NCBI GenBank assembly: GCA_030834695.1 | Contig: JAUQXK010000104.1 | Coordinates: 1 to 58,955 of the forward strand | Length of the DNA stretch: 58,955 nucleotides | Source of the DNA: Desulfobacterales bacterium | GTDB lineage: Bacteria > Desulfobacterota > Desulfobacteria > Desulfobacterales > SpSt-501 | Direction of reading: 5' to 3' | In this document: piece after piece, positions 8,339-15,595 of the stretch | How the letters are laid out: every line of letters starts with the position of its first letter | Position numbering within the stretch: position 1 is the first letter of the stretch | The notes under the pieces: generated by a model | Told to the model about the DNA's origin: nothing | The model's input: the letters and a program-made list of their open reading frames with translations, nothing else | Database searches by the model: none | Program-made: the position numbers and the translations under genes

Positions 8339-9316
8339 TCAGTCGGCGTAGACGCCCGCCTTTTTGATGATCGGCCCCCATTTGTCGATTTCGGTCTTGA
8401 GGTGCGCTCGCAGGGCTTCCGGCGTAGCACGGTCCTGTGCCACGCCCTCGGCGCCCAGTTCCGAATAGCGTTGCTTCAGGTTGGGGTCCTTCAGGGCATC
8501 CTGCAGGGCCTTTGAGAGTGTGTCGATGACCGGTTTCGGGGTGCCCTTCGGTGCATACAGCGCATGCCAGACGGTCATGCGGTAGTTCGGAAGGCCGGCT
8601 TCGTGCATGGTCGGGACTTCCGGCATGGAAGGCAGCCGTTGCGGCGTGGTTACGGCATAAACCTGGATCTTGCCGGCTTTGATGTGGCTGGTGGTGTTGG
8701 TAGTCTGGTCGATCATGAAATCCACCTGGCCGCCGAGAAGGTCGTTCATGGCCGGCCCGGTGCCTTTATAAGGAATGGTGGTGAGATCCGTCTCGATCTC
8801 GGTCATGAACAGCAAGCCGGCCAGATGCGAGGCGGAACCTACGCCGGCATTGGCCAGGTTGACCTTGTCCTTGTTGGCCTTCACGTGCGCGATCAGTTCC
8901 TTGAGTGTCTTGACCGGGAAATCCTTCCGCGCGACCAGTGTCATCGCGCCGTCGTTGATCAAGCCAATGGGTTCGAAGTCCGTGATCGGACTGTACGTCA
9001 GTTTGCGGTAAAGGGCGGGCGCGGTTGCGTGGCCGATATGGTGCACGAAGAGTGTGTACCCGTCCGGCGGCGCTTGCGCCACGCGGGCGGCTCCGATGGT
9101 CCCTCCCGCACCGGCCACGTTTTCCACGATCACCTGAGTCTTGAGAGGGGCGCTCATGGTCTGGGCCAGCAGCCGGGCAATCGTGTCGGACGGGCCGCCG
9201 GCCGAGAACGGCACAATGATGGTGATTACCTTCGAAGGATAATCCGCAGCATTGCCCTGGGTTCCGCCAAGACAAAGGAGCGCACCGATCAGCATCAGCA
9301 AAACCCTTAAACCCAT
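8339..9316 (-). CDS. tctC: TctC/Bug-family periplasmic substrate-binding protein
   Basis: Extracytoplasmic solute receptor of 325 residues. The signal peptide is clear (MGLRVLLMLIGALLCLGG, cleavage after GNAA), and GGAGGTGG precedes the ATG. Bug-family hallmarks follow: YPSKVITIIVPFSAGGPSD, NVAGAGGTIGAARVAQAPPDGYTLF, and the later GTGPAMNDLLGGQVDFMID. The aspartate region after GGQVDFM usually contacts the carboxylate of the ligand. It is the first gene of tctCBA, with a good promoter about 60 bases upstream. The ligand is an organic acid of unknown identity. Confidence 0.95.
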   Translation of the reverse strand: MGLRVLLMLIGALLCLGGTQGNAADYPSKVITIIVPFSAGGPSDTIARLLAQTMSAPLKTQVIVENVAGAGGTIGAARVAQAPPDGYTLFVHHIGHATAPALYRKLTYSPITDFEPIGLINDGAMTLVARKDFPVKTLKELIAHVKANKDKVNLANAGVGSASHLAGLLFMTEIETDLTTIPYKGTGPAMNDLLGGQVDFMIDQTTNTTSHIKAGKIQVYAVTTPQRLPSMPEVPTMHEAGLPNYRMTVWHALYAPKGTPKPVIDTLSKALQDALKDPNLKQRYSELGAEGVAQDRATPEALRAHLKTEIDKWGPIIKKAGVYAD

Positions 9317-9371
9317 GGTCCACCTCCGTGATTGAATTCTCGATGAACGGTTTGCGATTCTTTCCGTAGCG

Positions 9372-9400
9372 AGATTAGAGTACCGTTAATAATAAGTCAA
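9372..9400 (-). promoter_or_regulatory. predicted sigma70 promoter for tctCBA
   Basis: On the minus strand TTGACT (9400-9395), a 17-base spacer and TAATCT (9377-9372) lie 56 bases before the tctC start. This matches sigma70 closely in an otherwise AT-rich patch. The rest of the gap (9317-9579) shows nothing else. Confidence 0.6.
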
Positions 9401-9579
9401 GCCAGGTGTGGGATCAGCGAAGTGGATGGAAGCACAAAAGGAGCATAAATTTTCTTTATCTTCCCATTACAGTCGTTGTCTTCGCCGTTCCCGAACGTTG
9501 GGAAATGGAAACCGATCGGAATGCCCCTCCGTGGCCGGGGGCGGCTCTGGAAGGGCGGATGTCACAACCGTGTCTGCGT

Positions 9580-11187
9580 CTACTCGCGCCGCAGCACCCG
9601 ACCCGAGGTCGCGCCGAGGATGCGGCCCTTCTCCACGGCCGGCCGGCCGTTTACGAAGACGTGGTCGATCCCGTCCGGGCCGCGGTTGGGTTCGTCGAAG
9701 GTCGACCGATCGATGATCGTGCTGGGGTCGAACACGACCAGGTCCGCATCGAAGCCCTCCTGGAGACGGCCCTTGCGTTTCAGCCCGAAGGTCGCGGCGG
9801 GCAGGGAGGTCATCTTGCGCACGGCTTCTTCGAGGCTCAGGACCGCTTCTTGCCGGACGTATTTCCCCAGGACTCTGGGGAACGTTCCGGTCATGCGCGG
9901 ATGGACCCGGTGCACACCGAAGCCGGGGATGCCGTCGCTTCCGATCATGGTCCAGGGGTCCTGCATGATCCGGCGGATATCCTCTTCGCACATCCCGAAC
10001 AGGATCGCGATCACGCCGATATTTTCCTCCGCAACGAGATCAAAAATCACCTCATAGGGACTCTTGCGCTCCATTTCGGCGATTTGCGCAATCGTTTTCC
10101 CGACATAATCGCGCTGCCGGGAGACGGAGATCAGGATGCCGTCGAACCCGGACCCCTTGAGGAGATTGTCCCAGCCGGGCTCGGTTCCGTCTTCGACGGC
10201 ACGAACGATGTCCCTGCGGAAAGCCTCATCCTTGAGCTTCCGGCTGAAGACGGAGGGCCCGCCGGCCAGAGCCCGCGGCGGGAGGATCGCTGCAAGATAG
10301 GTGGACCCGGCGCGGTAGGGATACTGGTCGCAGCTCACCCCGATGCCGCGGTTCCGGGCGTCCGCCATCTGACGGAGGGTTTCGCTGCTTTTCCCCCAGT
10401 TGCTCCGGCCGCCGATTTTGTGGTGGGCGATGTGGACGTGGACGCCGGCCTCCTCCCCGATCCGAATCGCCTCCGCGATGGCCTCCGTCTCACGCTCGCT
10501 TTCGCTGCGCATGTGGGTGGCGTAGATGCCTCCGAAAGGGGTGAGCATTTTGGCCAACGCGACGATCTCCTCCGTCGTCGCATAGTTTCCAGGCGCATAG
10601 ATCAGGCCCGTGGACAGGCCGAAGGCTCCCTCCTGCATGGCTCGGCTCACGAGCGACTGGATGTCCTTCAGCTCCCGGTCGGAAGGCGCCCGGTCGGCCA
10701 TGCCCATGCAGCACATGCGCACGGTGGAGTGGCCGACCAGCGCCATGACGTTGATTCCCGGCTTCACACCTTCGAGTTTGCGGAGATAGTCGTCGAACGA
10801 AGTCGAATTCAGGTCGGCCCGGTCGATCTGCGCGCTGCCGATGATTTTCAGAAAATCGGTGAGCATTTCCCGATGGGCCTCGTTGGACGGCGCAGCGGAT
10901 TGGCCGCAGTTGCCGATCACTTCGGTCGTGACGCCCTGACGGACTTTATCGTCGCAGGTGGGGCAGCTTAAGAGGTAGAGGTCGTCGTGCGTGTGGGTGT
11001 CGATGAAGCCCGGGCTGACCACCCGGTTTTCGGCGTCGACCGTTTGTCCGGCCCGGCCCGATTCTATCCTCTGGGCGATTCGACAAATTTTGCCTCCGGC
11101 GATGCCGACGTCGGCGCGGTAGCCGGATCGGCCGCTGCCGTCGACCAAACAGCCGTTTTGGATGACGAGGTCAAACTGGTCCGCCAT
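9580..11187 (-). CDS. amidohydrolase, N-acyl-D-amino-acid deacylase family
   Basis: Metal-dependent hydrolase of 535 residues, the size of D-aminoacylases. The ATG at 11187 (MADQFDLVIQNG) has AAGGAG five bases before it; another ATG lies two codons upstream. Family blocks: DLVIQNGCLVDGSGR, the metal motif GFIDTHTHDD near residue 65, GVTTEVIGNCGQSAAP with the metal-binding cysteine, GALVGHSTVR-like (MALVGHSTVR), HMRSESE, HIAHHK with two histidines, and IGSDGIPG with the catalytic aspartate, then the C-terminal GADLVVFDP-like GFDADLVVFDP. It lies upstream of tctCBA on the same strand and may deacylate the acid those genes import. Dihydropyrimidinase-like activities are a less likely alternative. 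Confidence 0.88.
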   Translation of the reverse strand: MADQFDLVIQNGCLVDGSGRSGYRADVGIAGGKICRIAQRIESGRAGQTVDAENRVVSPGFIDTHTHDDLYLLSCPTCDDKVRQGVTTEVIGNCGQSAAPSNEAHREMLTDFLKIIGSAQIDRADLNSTSFDDYLRKLEGVKPGINVMALVGHSTVRMCCMGMADRAPSDRELKDIQSLVSRAMQEGAFGLSTGLIYAPGNYATTEEIVALAKMLTPFGGIYATHMRSESERETEAIAEAIRIGEEAGVHVHIAHHKIGGRSNWGKSSETLRQMADARNRGIGVSCDQYPYRAGSTYLAAILPPRALAGGPSVFSRKLKDEAFRRDIVRAVEDGTEPGWDNLLKGSGFDGILISVSRQRDYVGKTIAQIAEMERKSPYEVIFDLVAEENIGVIAILFGMCEEDIRRIMQDPWTMIGSDGIPGFGVHRVHPRMTGTFPRVLGKYVRQEAVLSLEEAVRKMTSLPAATFGLKRKGRLQEGFDADLVVFDPSTIIDRSTFDEPNRGPDGIDHVFVNGRPAVEKGRILGATSGRVLRRE

Positions 11188-11474
11188 AATCACTCCTTAT
11201 TTTCCGATCCCGGTGCCGCCGGGTTCAATCGTGCTCTCCGGCCTACCATAACGGGCCAGCGCCTGCAAGATGCGGCATGGCCGCACATTCCAACGCGGAC
11301 ATTCGATGATGCGTTATCCGGCCGCATGCTGCGCTAATCATCTTGACATCCCAAATTTGTATACTGTATACAGCATTTGAATCCGATTCAGCATCTGCTT
11401 CGCTCTCCGGATGGTCATCGATCGTCCGGCCGTTACCCGCTACCCGGCACACTGCAACCAGCAAGGGAGGAGCG
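11188..11474. other. divergent regulatory gap between amidohydrolase and CoA-transferase genes
   Basis: This 287-base gap carries the operator/promoter at 11343-11372 for the plus strand. No convincing minus-strand promoter for the amidohydrolase was found, and no small gene with a ribosome site was seen. Confidence 0.55.
11343..11372 (+). promoter_or_regulatory. predicted promoter with GTATAC-N-GTATAC operator
   Basis: TTGACA (11343-11348), an 18-base spacer and TATACA (11367-11372). The perfect inverted repeat GTATACTGTATAC (11359-11371) overlaps the -10 box. It matches the site at 5074-5086 in 12 of 13 positions. The GntR-family regulator encoded at 12682 is the obvious candidate to bind here, giving autoregulation of the catabolic run that follows. 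Confidence 0.65.
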
Positions 11475-12665
11475 ATGGACCTCTTCAAACGCCTTACCGT
11501 GCTATCCCTCGAGCAGGCGACCGTCTTGCCCTACCTCACCTACCGGCTGGCCCAGGACGGCATGAACGTCATCCGCCTCGAACACCCGGTCCACAGCGAT
11601 CCCAACCGGATGATCGGCGACAACGTGCTCGGCGAGGAGCGCATGAACGCCTACTTCCTGTGCATCAATGCCGGGAAGAAGGCCCTCACCCTGAACCTGG
11701 CCGATCCGCCGGGCCGGGAGCTGTTTCACGACCTGATCCGCCGGCTGCCGGTGGACATCTTCACCACCAACCAGCTGCCGCGCAACTATGCCAAGCTCGG
11801 GATCGACTACGATACGCTGAAGACAATCAAGCCCGATCTGATCTGGCTGGGAGTCACCGGCTTCGGCCCGGACTGCAGCGAGGGTGCCTATGATCCCGTC
11901 CTGCAGGCGCGCTCCGGATTGATGGAGCTGACCGGTGAGAGCGGCGGCGATCCCCAGGTGCTCGGAATCCCGCTTCCCGACATGGGCACCAGCGAGCACG
12001 CATACGGATCCCTGATGAAGGCGCTCTTTCAGCGCCAGGCAACGGGCGCTGGCGCCTGCATTCACCTGTCGATGCTGGAATCGTCCGTGTCCTGGCTCAC
12101 GGTCCCGATCACGTTCACCGCCACGTTCAACCAGACCCTCTCACGCCGGGGCAACACCCACGAGTTTTTCTGCCCGGTGTCGGTTTACCCGACTCGAAAC
12201 GGCTTCGTTTATATGGCGGTCGGCAACGACCGCCAATGGAAGGCGCTCGTCTCGCTGGAGAGGTTCCAATCGCTCGACCGGCCGGCCTATGCTAAAAACG
12301 CCGGCCGCATTGCCGACGTGAAAAACCTGAACCGGTCGATCAGTGCGATCACGCAGCAGCTGAGCTCGGAGGAACTGGTGGAAACGCTCAATGCCATCAC
12401 TGTCCCGGCCAGCAAAATCAAGACGATCCGCGAGGTGGTCGCCGATCCGCTGGTCGAGCGCCGGCTCTTGCATGCGACGGACCCGGTCACGGGGAGGCGC
12501 ATTACCCTGGCGCCGGCGCCCGGCATGACGCCGTTTCTGGAAGCATCCGGGCGGGCACTTTCCTTTCCGCCGCGCTGCGGAGAAAACAATACGGAAATCT
12601 ACGGCGGGCTTCTGGGCCGCGCACCCTCCGATCTCGCCGAATGGAAGGCCCGCGGAATCATCTGA
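11475..12665 (+). CDS. class III (CaiB/BaiF-type) CoA-transferase
   Basis: Transfers CoA between an acyl-CoA and a free acid; 396 residues, the usual length. The ATG at 11475 (MDLFKRLTVLSLEQATVLP) has GGGAGG four bases upstream and is preferred over upstream in-frame starts that fall within the promoter. Family blocks: an early RLEHP, NAGKKALTLNL, FTTNQLPRNYAKLGIDYDTLK, LIWLGVTGFG, GLMELTGESG, and PDMGTSEHAYGSLMKALFQR, where the Asp of PDMG sits at the catalytic position. The C-terminal part carries VTVPASKI-like (ITVPASKIKTIREVVADP). It starts the plus-strand catabolic run and probably activates the imported acid. The second helix of the fold is well kept; the substrate is unknown. Confidence 0.92.
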   Translation: MDLFKRLTVLSLEQATVLPYLTYRLAQDGMNVIRLEHPVHSDPNRMIGDNVLGEERMNAYFLCINAGKKALTLNLADPPGRELFHDLIRRLPVDIFTTNQLPRNYAKLGIDYDTLKTIKPDLIWLGVTGFGPDCSEGAYDPVLQARSGLMELTGESGGDPQVLGIPLPDMGTSEHAYGSLMKALFQRQATGAGACIHLSMLESSVSWLTVPITFTATFNQTLSRRGNTHEFFCPVSVYPTRNGFVYMAVGNDRQWKALVSLERFQSLDRPAYAKNAGRIADVKNLNRSISAITQQLSSEELVETLNAITVPASKIKTIREVVADPLVERRLLHATDPVTGRRITLAPAPGMTPFLEASGRALSFPPRCGENNTEIYGGLLGRAPSDLAEWKARGII

Positions 12666-12681
12666 CGGGCTGCGAGCCGCC

Positions 12682-13398
12682 ATGCGAATCAAACCCCTGC
12701 AGCCCGAAGCGAACCTTAAGATCGCCCTGCGGCCGATGCGGGGCCTGAGCGCGCGCAAGTCGCTCGGCGAGTTGGTGTACGACAATCTCCGGCAGGCCAT
12801 CGTGCGGGGGGACCTCGCTCCCGGAACACGGCTGGTGGAGAGCCGCATCGCCGGCGCCCAGGGGATCAGCCGCACGCCGGTGCGGGAGGCGATTCACAAG
12901 CTGGAGCGGGAACGGTTCATTGAAAGGCTTCCGCGCGGCGGCTTCGGCGTGCTCGGCTTGAACCGGCAGGATATCGTCGAGACCTTCGGCATCCGCAGCG
13001 TGCTGGAAGGATATGCCGCCCGGCTGGCCGCCATCAATTACCAGGCGGATGACTTGAAGCCGTTGGAGGCCAAGATCGATGAATTCGAACGCCTGCTGCG
13101 CCGGAACCGGCTGAGGGGTCTGCCGGACGTGAACACCCAGTTTCACGACCTGCTCTATGCCCTCAGCCGCAGCCCGCGGCTGGTGGGGATGATCGATGCC
13201 CTGCGGGATCACATTTTCCGCTTCCGACAGATCATCCTGCGGAACGCGCACCAGGCTTGGGTCAGCAACGATGACCACCGCCTGATCCTAGAGCACATCC
13301 GGCGACGGGACGCCGAAGGGGCCGAGCGCCTGGTTCGGGAACACATCGTGAGAGGGCAGGCGATGGTGCTCAAGACATTCGACCGTACATTGGAATAA
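12682..13398 (+). CDS. GntR-family transcriptional regulator (FCD/FadR type)
   Basis: 238 residues. The N-terminal winged helix (about 25-95) shows SLGELVYDNLRQAIVRGDLA, PGTRLVESRIA and the recognition segment ISRTPVREAIHKLEREREF-like (ISRTPVREAIHKLE). The C-terminal FCD ligand-binding domain has FHDLLYALSRSPRL, DDHRLILEHI and LVREHIVRG, with the Asp/His residues that bind a metal in this class. It probably senses an acyl-CoA or carboxylic acid and binds the GTATAC-type sites at 11359 and 5074. It lies 16 bases after the CoA-transferase and 9 bases before the mutase small subunit, so it is part of the operon it likely controls. The start is not firm: another ATG lies 18 codons in, and neither has a strong ribosome site. 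Confidence 0.9.
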   Translation: MRIKPLQPEANLKIALRPMRGLSARKSLGELVYDNLRQAIVRGDLAPGTRLVESRIAGAQGISRTPVREAIHKLERERFIERLPRGGFGVLGLNRQDIVETFGIRSVLEGYAARLAAINYQADDLKPLEAKIDEFERLLRRNRLRGLPDVNTQFHDLLYALSRSPRLVGMIDALRDHIFRFRQIILRNAHQAWVSNDDHRLILEHIRRRDAEGAERLVREHIVRGQAMVLKTFDRTLE

Positions 13399-13407
13399 GG
13401 TGAGGCG

Positions 13408-13803
13408 ATGTCGGGAAAAATCATCAAGATACTCGTGGGCAAGCCGGGCCTGGACGGCCATGACCGCGGAGCCAAGGTGGTGGCGTTGGCCTTGAGGGAT
13501 GCGGGCATGGAAGTCATCTACACCGGACTGCACCGGACGCTGGAGCAGATCGTAGCCGCCGCGGTTCAGGAGGCGGTGGATGTCATCGGCCTCAGCATCA
13601 TGTCCGGCGCGCATCTGCCGATCTGCCGGCGGCTGCTCGATCTGATGGCCGCCGAAGGCATCCAGGACATTCCGGTGGTGGTGGGCGGCGTGATCCCCAA
13701 ACAGGACGTCTCCGAATTGAAGAAGATGGGCATCCAGGGGGTCTTTCCCGGCGGCACCCCTTTCGACGAGATCGTCGCCGGGATCCGGGCCGTGGCCGCA
13801 TGA
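13408..13803 (+). CDS. B12-binding small subunit of an acyl-CoA mutase
   Basis: 131 residues forming a stand-alone cobalamin-binding domain like the C-terminus of methylmalonyl-CoA mutase. The signature [18 protein letters not shown] contains the DxHxxG motif whose histidine replaces dimethylbenzimidazole as the lower ligand of cobalt. SIMSGAH and [11 protein letters not shown] follow, as expected for the nucleotide-loop pocket. A GAGG site precedes the ATG. It lies 50 bases before the large subunit, giving the two-polypeptide arrangement of isobutyryl-CoA and 2-hydroxyisobutyryl-CoA mutases and some methylmalonyl-CoA mutases. Confidence 0.94.
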   Translation: MSGKIIKILVGKPGLDGHDRGAKVVALALRDAGMEVIYTGLHRTLEQIVAAAVQEAVDVIGLSIMSGAHLPICRRLLDLMAAEGIQDIPVVVGGVIPKQDVSELKKMGIQGVFPGGTPFDEIVAGIRAVAA

Positions 13804-13853
13804 GCCGGACCCATCGCCGTCGGCGCAACACACCAGAAGCAGGATGAGGGACC

Positions 13854-15488
13854 ATGGGGGTTGCCAGATACATCAAAGACGAAAAGGACGCCATCCGGGA
13901 TGTCGTCTACCAATCCGGTATTCGGGTCAAGCCCAGCTATTCACCCCGGGATCTGGAGGAGGTCGGGTTCGACTATGCCAAAGACCTCGGCGACCCCGGC
14001 GAATACCCTTTCACGCGCAGCCTGCATCCGCTGGGCTACCGCAGCCGGGCCTGGACCACCCGCCAGTACACGGGATTCGGGACGCCCGCGGAGACCAACC
14101 GGCGCTTCAAACTGATGATCTCCCACGGCCAGACGGGTCTGAACGTCGCCTTTGACCTGCCGACCCAGATGGGCTACGACTCGGACGACCCCCGCGTGGT
14201 GGGAGAGGTCGGCCGGGTCGGCATGGCCGTGGACTCGCTGCGGGATTTCGAAACCGCCTTCAAGGACATCCCCCTGGACCGGATCGGGTCCGGGCTGACG
14301 ATCAACGCGGTGGCCTGCATCATGCTGGCCATGTACCAGGCGGTCGCCGAGAAATCCGGCTACCCGGCCGAAGCGATCAGCGCCACCCCGCAGAACGACA
14401 TCCTCAAGGAGATGGTCGGCCGCGGCGCCTGGATCTTTCCGGTGGACCCGGCCGTGCGGCTGGTGGGCGATGCCATCGAATATGCGGTGCGGGCGCTGCC
14501 GCGCTGCAACCCGGTCAGCATCTGCGGCTACCATATCCGCGAGTCCGGGGCGACGCCGGCCCAGGAAATCGCCTATGCCTTCGAAATCGCGAAGACCTAC
14601 ATCGCCGAGGTGCAGGGCCGCGGGCTCCAGGTGGACGAGTTCGTCGGCAGCTTCTCCTTCAACCTGAACGTCTACGGCAACCTCTGGGAGCAGATCGCCA
14701 AGTTCCGCGCGGCGCGCAAGCTGTGGGCGCGGATGCTGCAGGAAGAGTTCGGCGTGACCCAGAAGAAAAACCTCTTCCTGCGGGGGTTGTTCGGCGGCGG
14801 GGGCAGCGGCCTGACCAAGGCCCAGCCGGAAAACAACATCATGCGCAGCGCGTTCTACGCCCTGGCCGCGGCCCTGAGCGGCGCCCAGACCACGGCGCTG
14901 TGCTCCTTCGACGAGGCTTACACCATCCCCACGCCGCGCGCGGCCCTGCTGTCCCTGCGCACCCTTGAGCTGCTCATGGACGAAGTCGGGCTGCGGGACA
15001 CGGTCGATCCGCTGGCGGGGTCCTATTTCATCGAGACCCTGACCAAGCAGATGGAGGAGCGGATCCTGTCGGAGATGGCCGATGTCCAGAAGATCGGCGG
15101 CATGCGCCGGGCCGTAGCCCTCGGCCACATCCAGCGCAAGGTGTCCCGGCAGGCGTACGAATTCGAGCGCGGGATCCAGAACGGGGACTACATCAAGGTG
15201 GGCGTCAACAAATACATCGAAGGCGTCGAGGACCAGCCGGACGTTGAGTTGCACGCCTATGACGAATCCTGGGCGGTCCAGCAGATCGACGGGCTGCGGG
15301 AGCTGCGCCGCGTGCGCGACAACCGCGCGGTGAGCCGGGCGCTGAACGATCTCGAGCAGGGCGCCCGCTCCGGACGGAACGTCATGCCCTGCCTGGTGGA
15401 CTGCTGCCGGGCGTATGCCACCGTCGGCGAGATGGCCGGCGTGCTGCGGCAGGTGTTCGGGGAGTGGGAAGAACCGTCCATCTTTTAA
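13854..15488 (+). CDS. acyl-CoA mutase large (TIM-barrel) subunit, divergent
   Basis: Catalyses a B12-dependent carbon-skeleton rearrangement of an acyl-CoA with the small subunit just upstream. 544 residues; GAGGGACC precedes ATG 13854. YPFTRSLHPLGYRSRAW, TTRQYTGFGTPAETN, GYDSDDPRVVGEVG, the catalytic histidine in GYHIRESGATP and DTVDPLAGSYFIE are all clear. Aligned by eye with methylmalonyl-CoA mutase, the Tyr89 (RQYTGFG) and Arg207 (GRGAWIFP) equivalents are kept; 2-hydroxyisobutyryl-CoA mutase has Ile and Gln there. But the usual R-x-H-x-QT-S segment is replaced by LRGLFGGGGSGLT, and the HTNS before DEA by ALCS. So the substrate probably carries a carboxylate, but is not simply methylmalonyl-CoA. 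The neighbours (HyuA/B, CoA ligase, Mo hydroxylase) point to a special catabolic pathway. Confidence 0.9.
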   Translation: MGVARYIKDEKDAIRDVVYQSGIRVKPSYSPRDLEEVGFDYAKDLGDPGEYPFTRSLHPLGYRSRAWTTRQYTGFGTPAETNRRFKLMISHGQTGLNVAFDLPTQMGYDSDDPRVVGEVGRVGMAVDSLRDFETAFKDIPLDRIGSGLTINAVACIMLAMYQAVAEKSGYPAEAISATPQNDILKEMVGRGAWIFPVDPAVRLVGDAIEYAVRALPRCNPVSICGYHIRESGATPAQEIAYAFEIAKTYIAEVQGRGLQVDEFVGSFSFNLNVYGNLWEQIAKFRAARKLWARMLQEEFGVTQKKNLFLRGLFGGGGSGLTKAQPENNIMRSAFYALAAALSGAQTTALCSFDEAYTIPTPRAALLSLRTLELLMDEVGLRDTVDPLAGSYFIETLTKQMEERILSEMADVQKIGGMRRAVALGHIQRKVSRQAYEFERGIQNGDYIKVGVNKYIEGVEDQPDVELHAYDESWAVQQIDGLRELRRVRDNRAVSRALNDLEQGARSGRNVMPCLVDCCRAYATVGEMAGVLRQVFGEWEEPSIF

Positions 15489-15572
15489 GGGCTGAGGACT
15501 GAGTGATGAGGACTGAGAGGGACTTAGATTGGTGCGATGCGGTTTTTTCGCAGTCCTCAGTCCTCGGTACGC
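15489..15572. repeat. inverted GAGGACTGAG quasi-repeat between mutase and HyuA-like genes
   Basis: Left arm: two GAGGACTGAG-type units separated by TGAT. Right arm: CAGTCCTCAGTCCTC, the inverse. The arms can fold into a hairpin with a 30-40-base loop containing TTTTTT. Same class as the elements at 3171, 17684, 22473 and 34554. It may act as a partial terminator inside the operon. Confidence 0.65.
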
Positions 15573-15595
15573 ATCGCTTTTTATAAGGGGGTTTT

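Noticed and set aside
13854-15488. 2-hydroxyisobutyryl-CoA or isobutyryl-CoA mutase
   Set aside because: Those have Ile or Phe at the Tyr89 position and Gln at the Arg207 position; here Tyr and Arg are kept.
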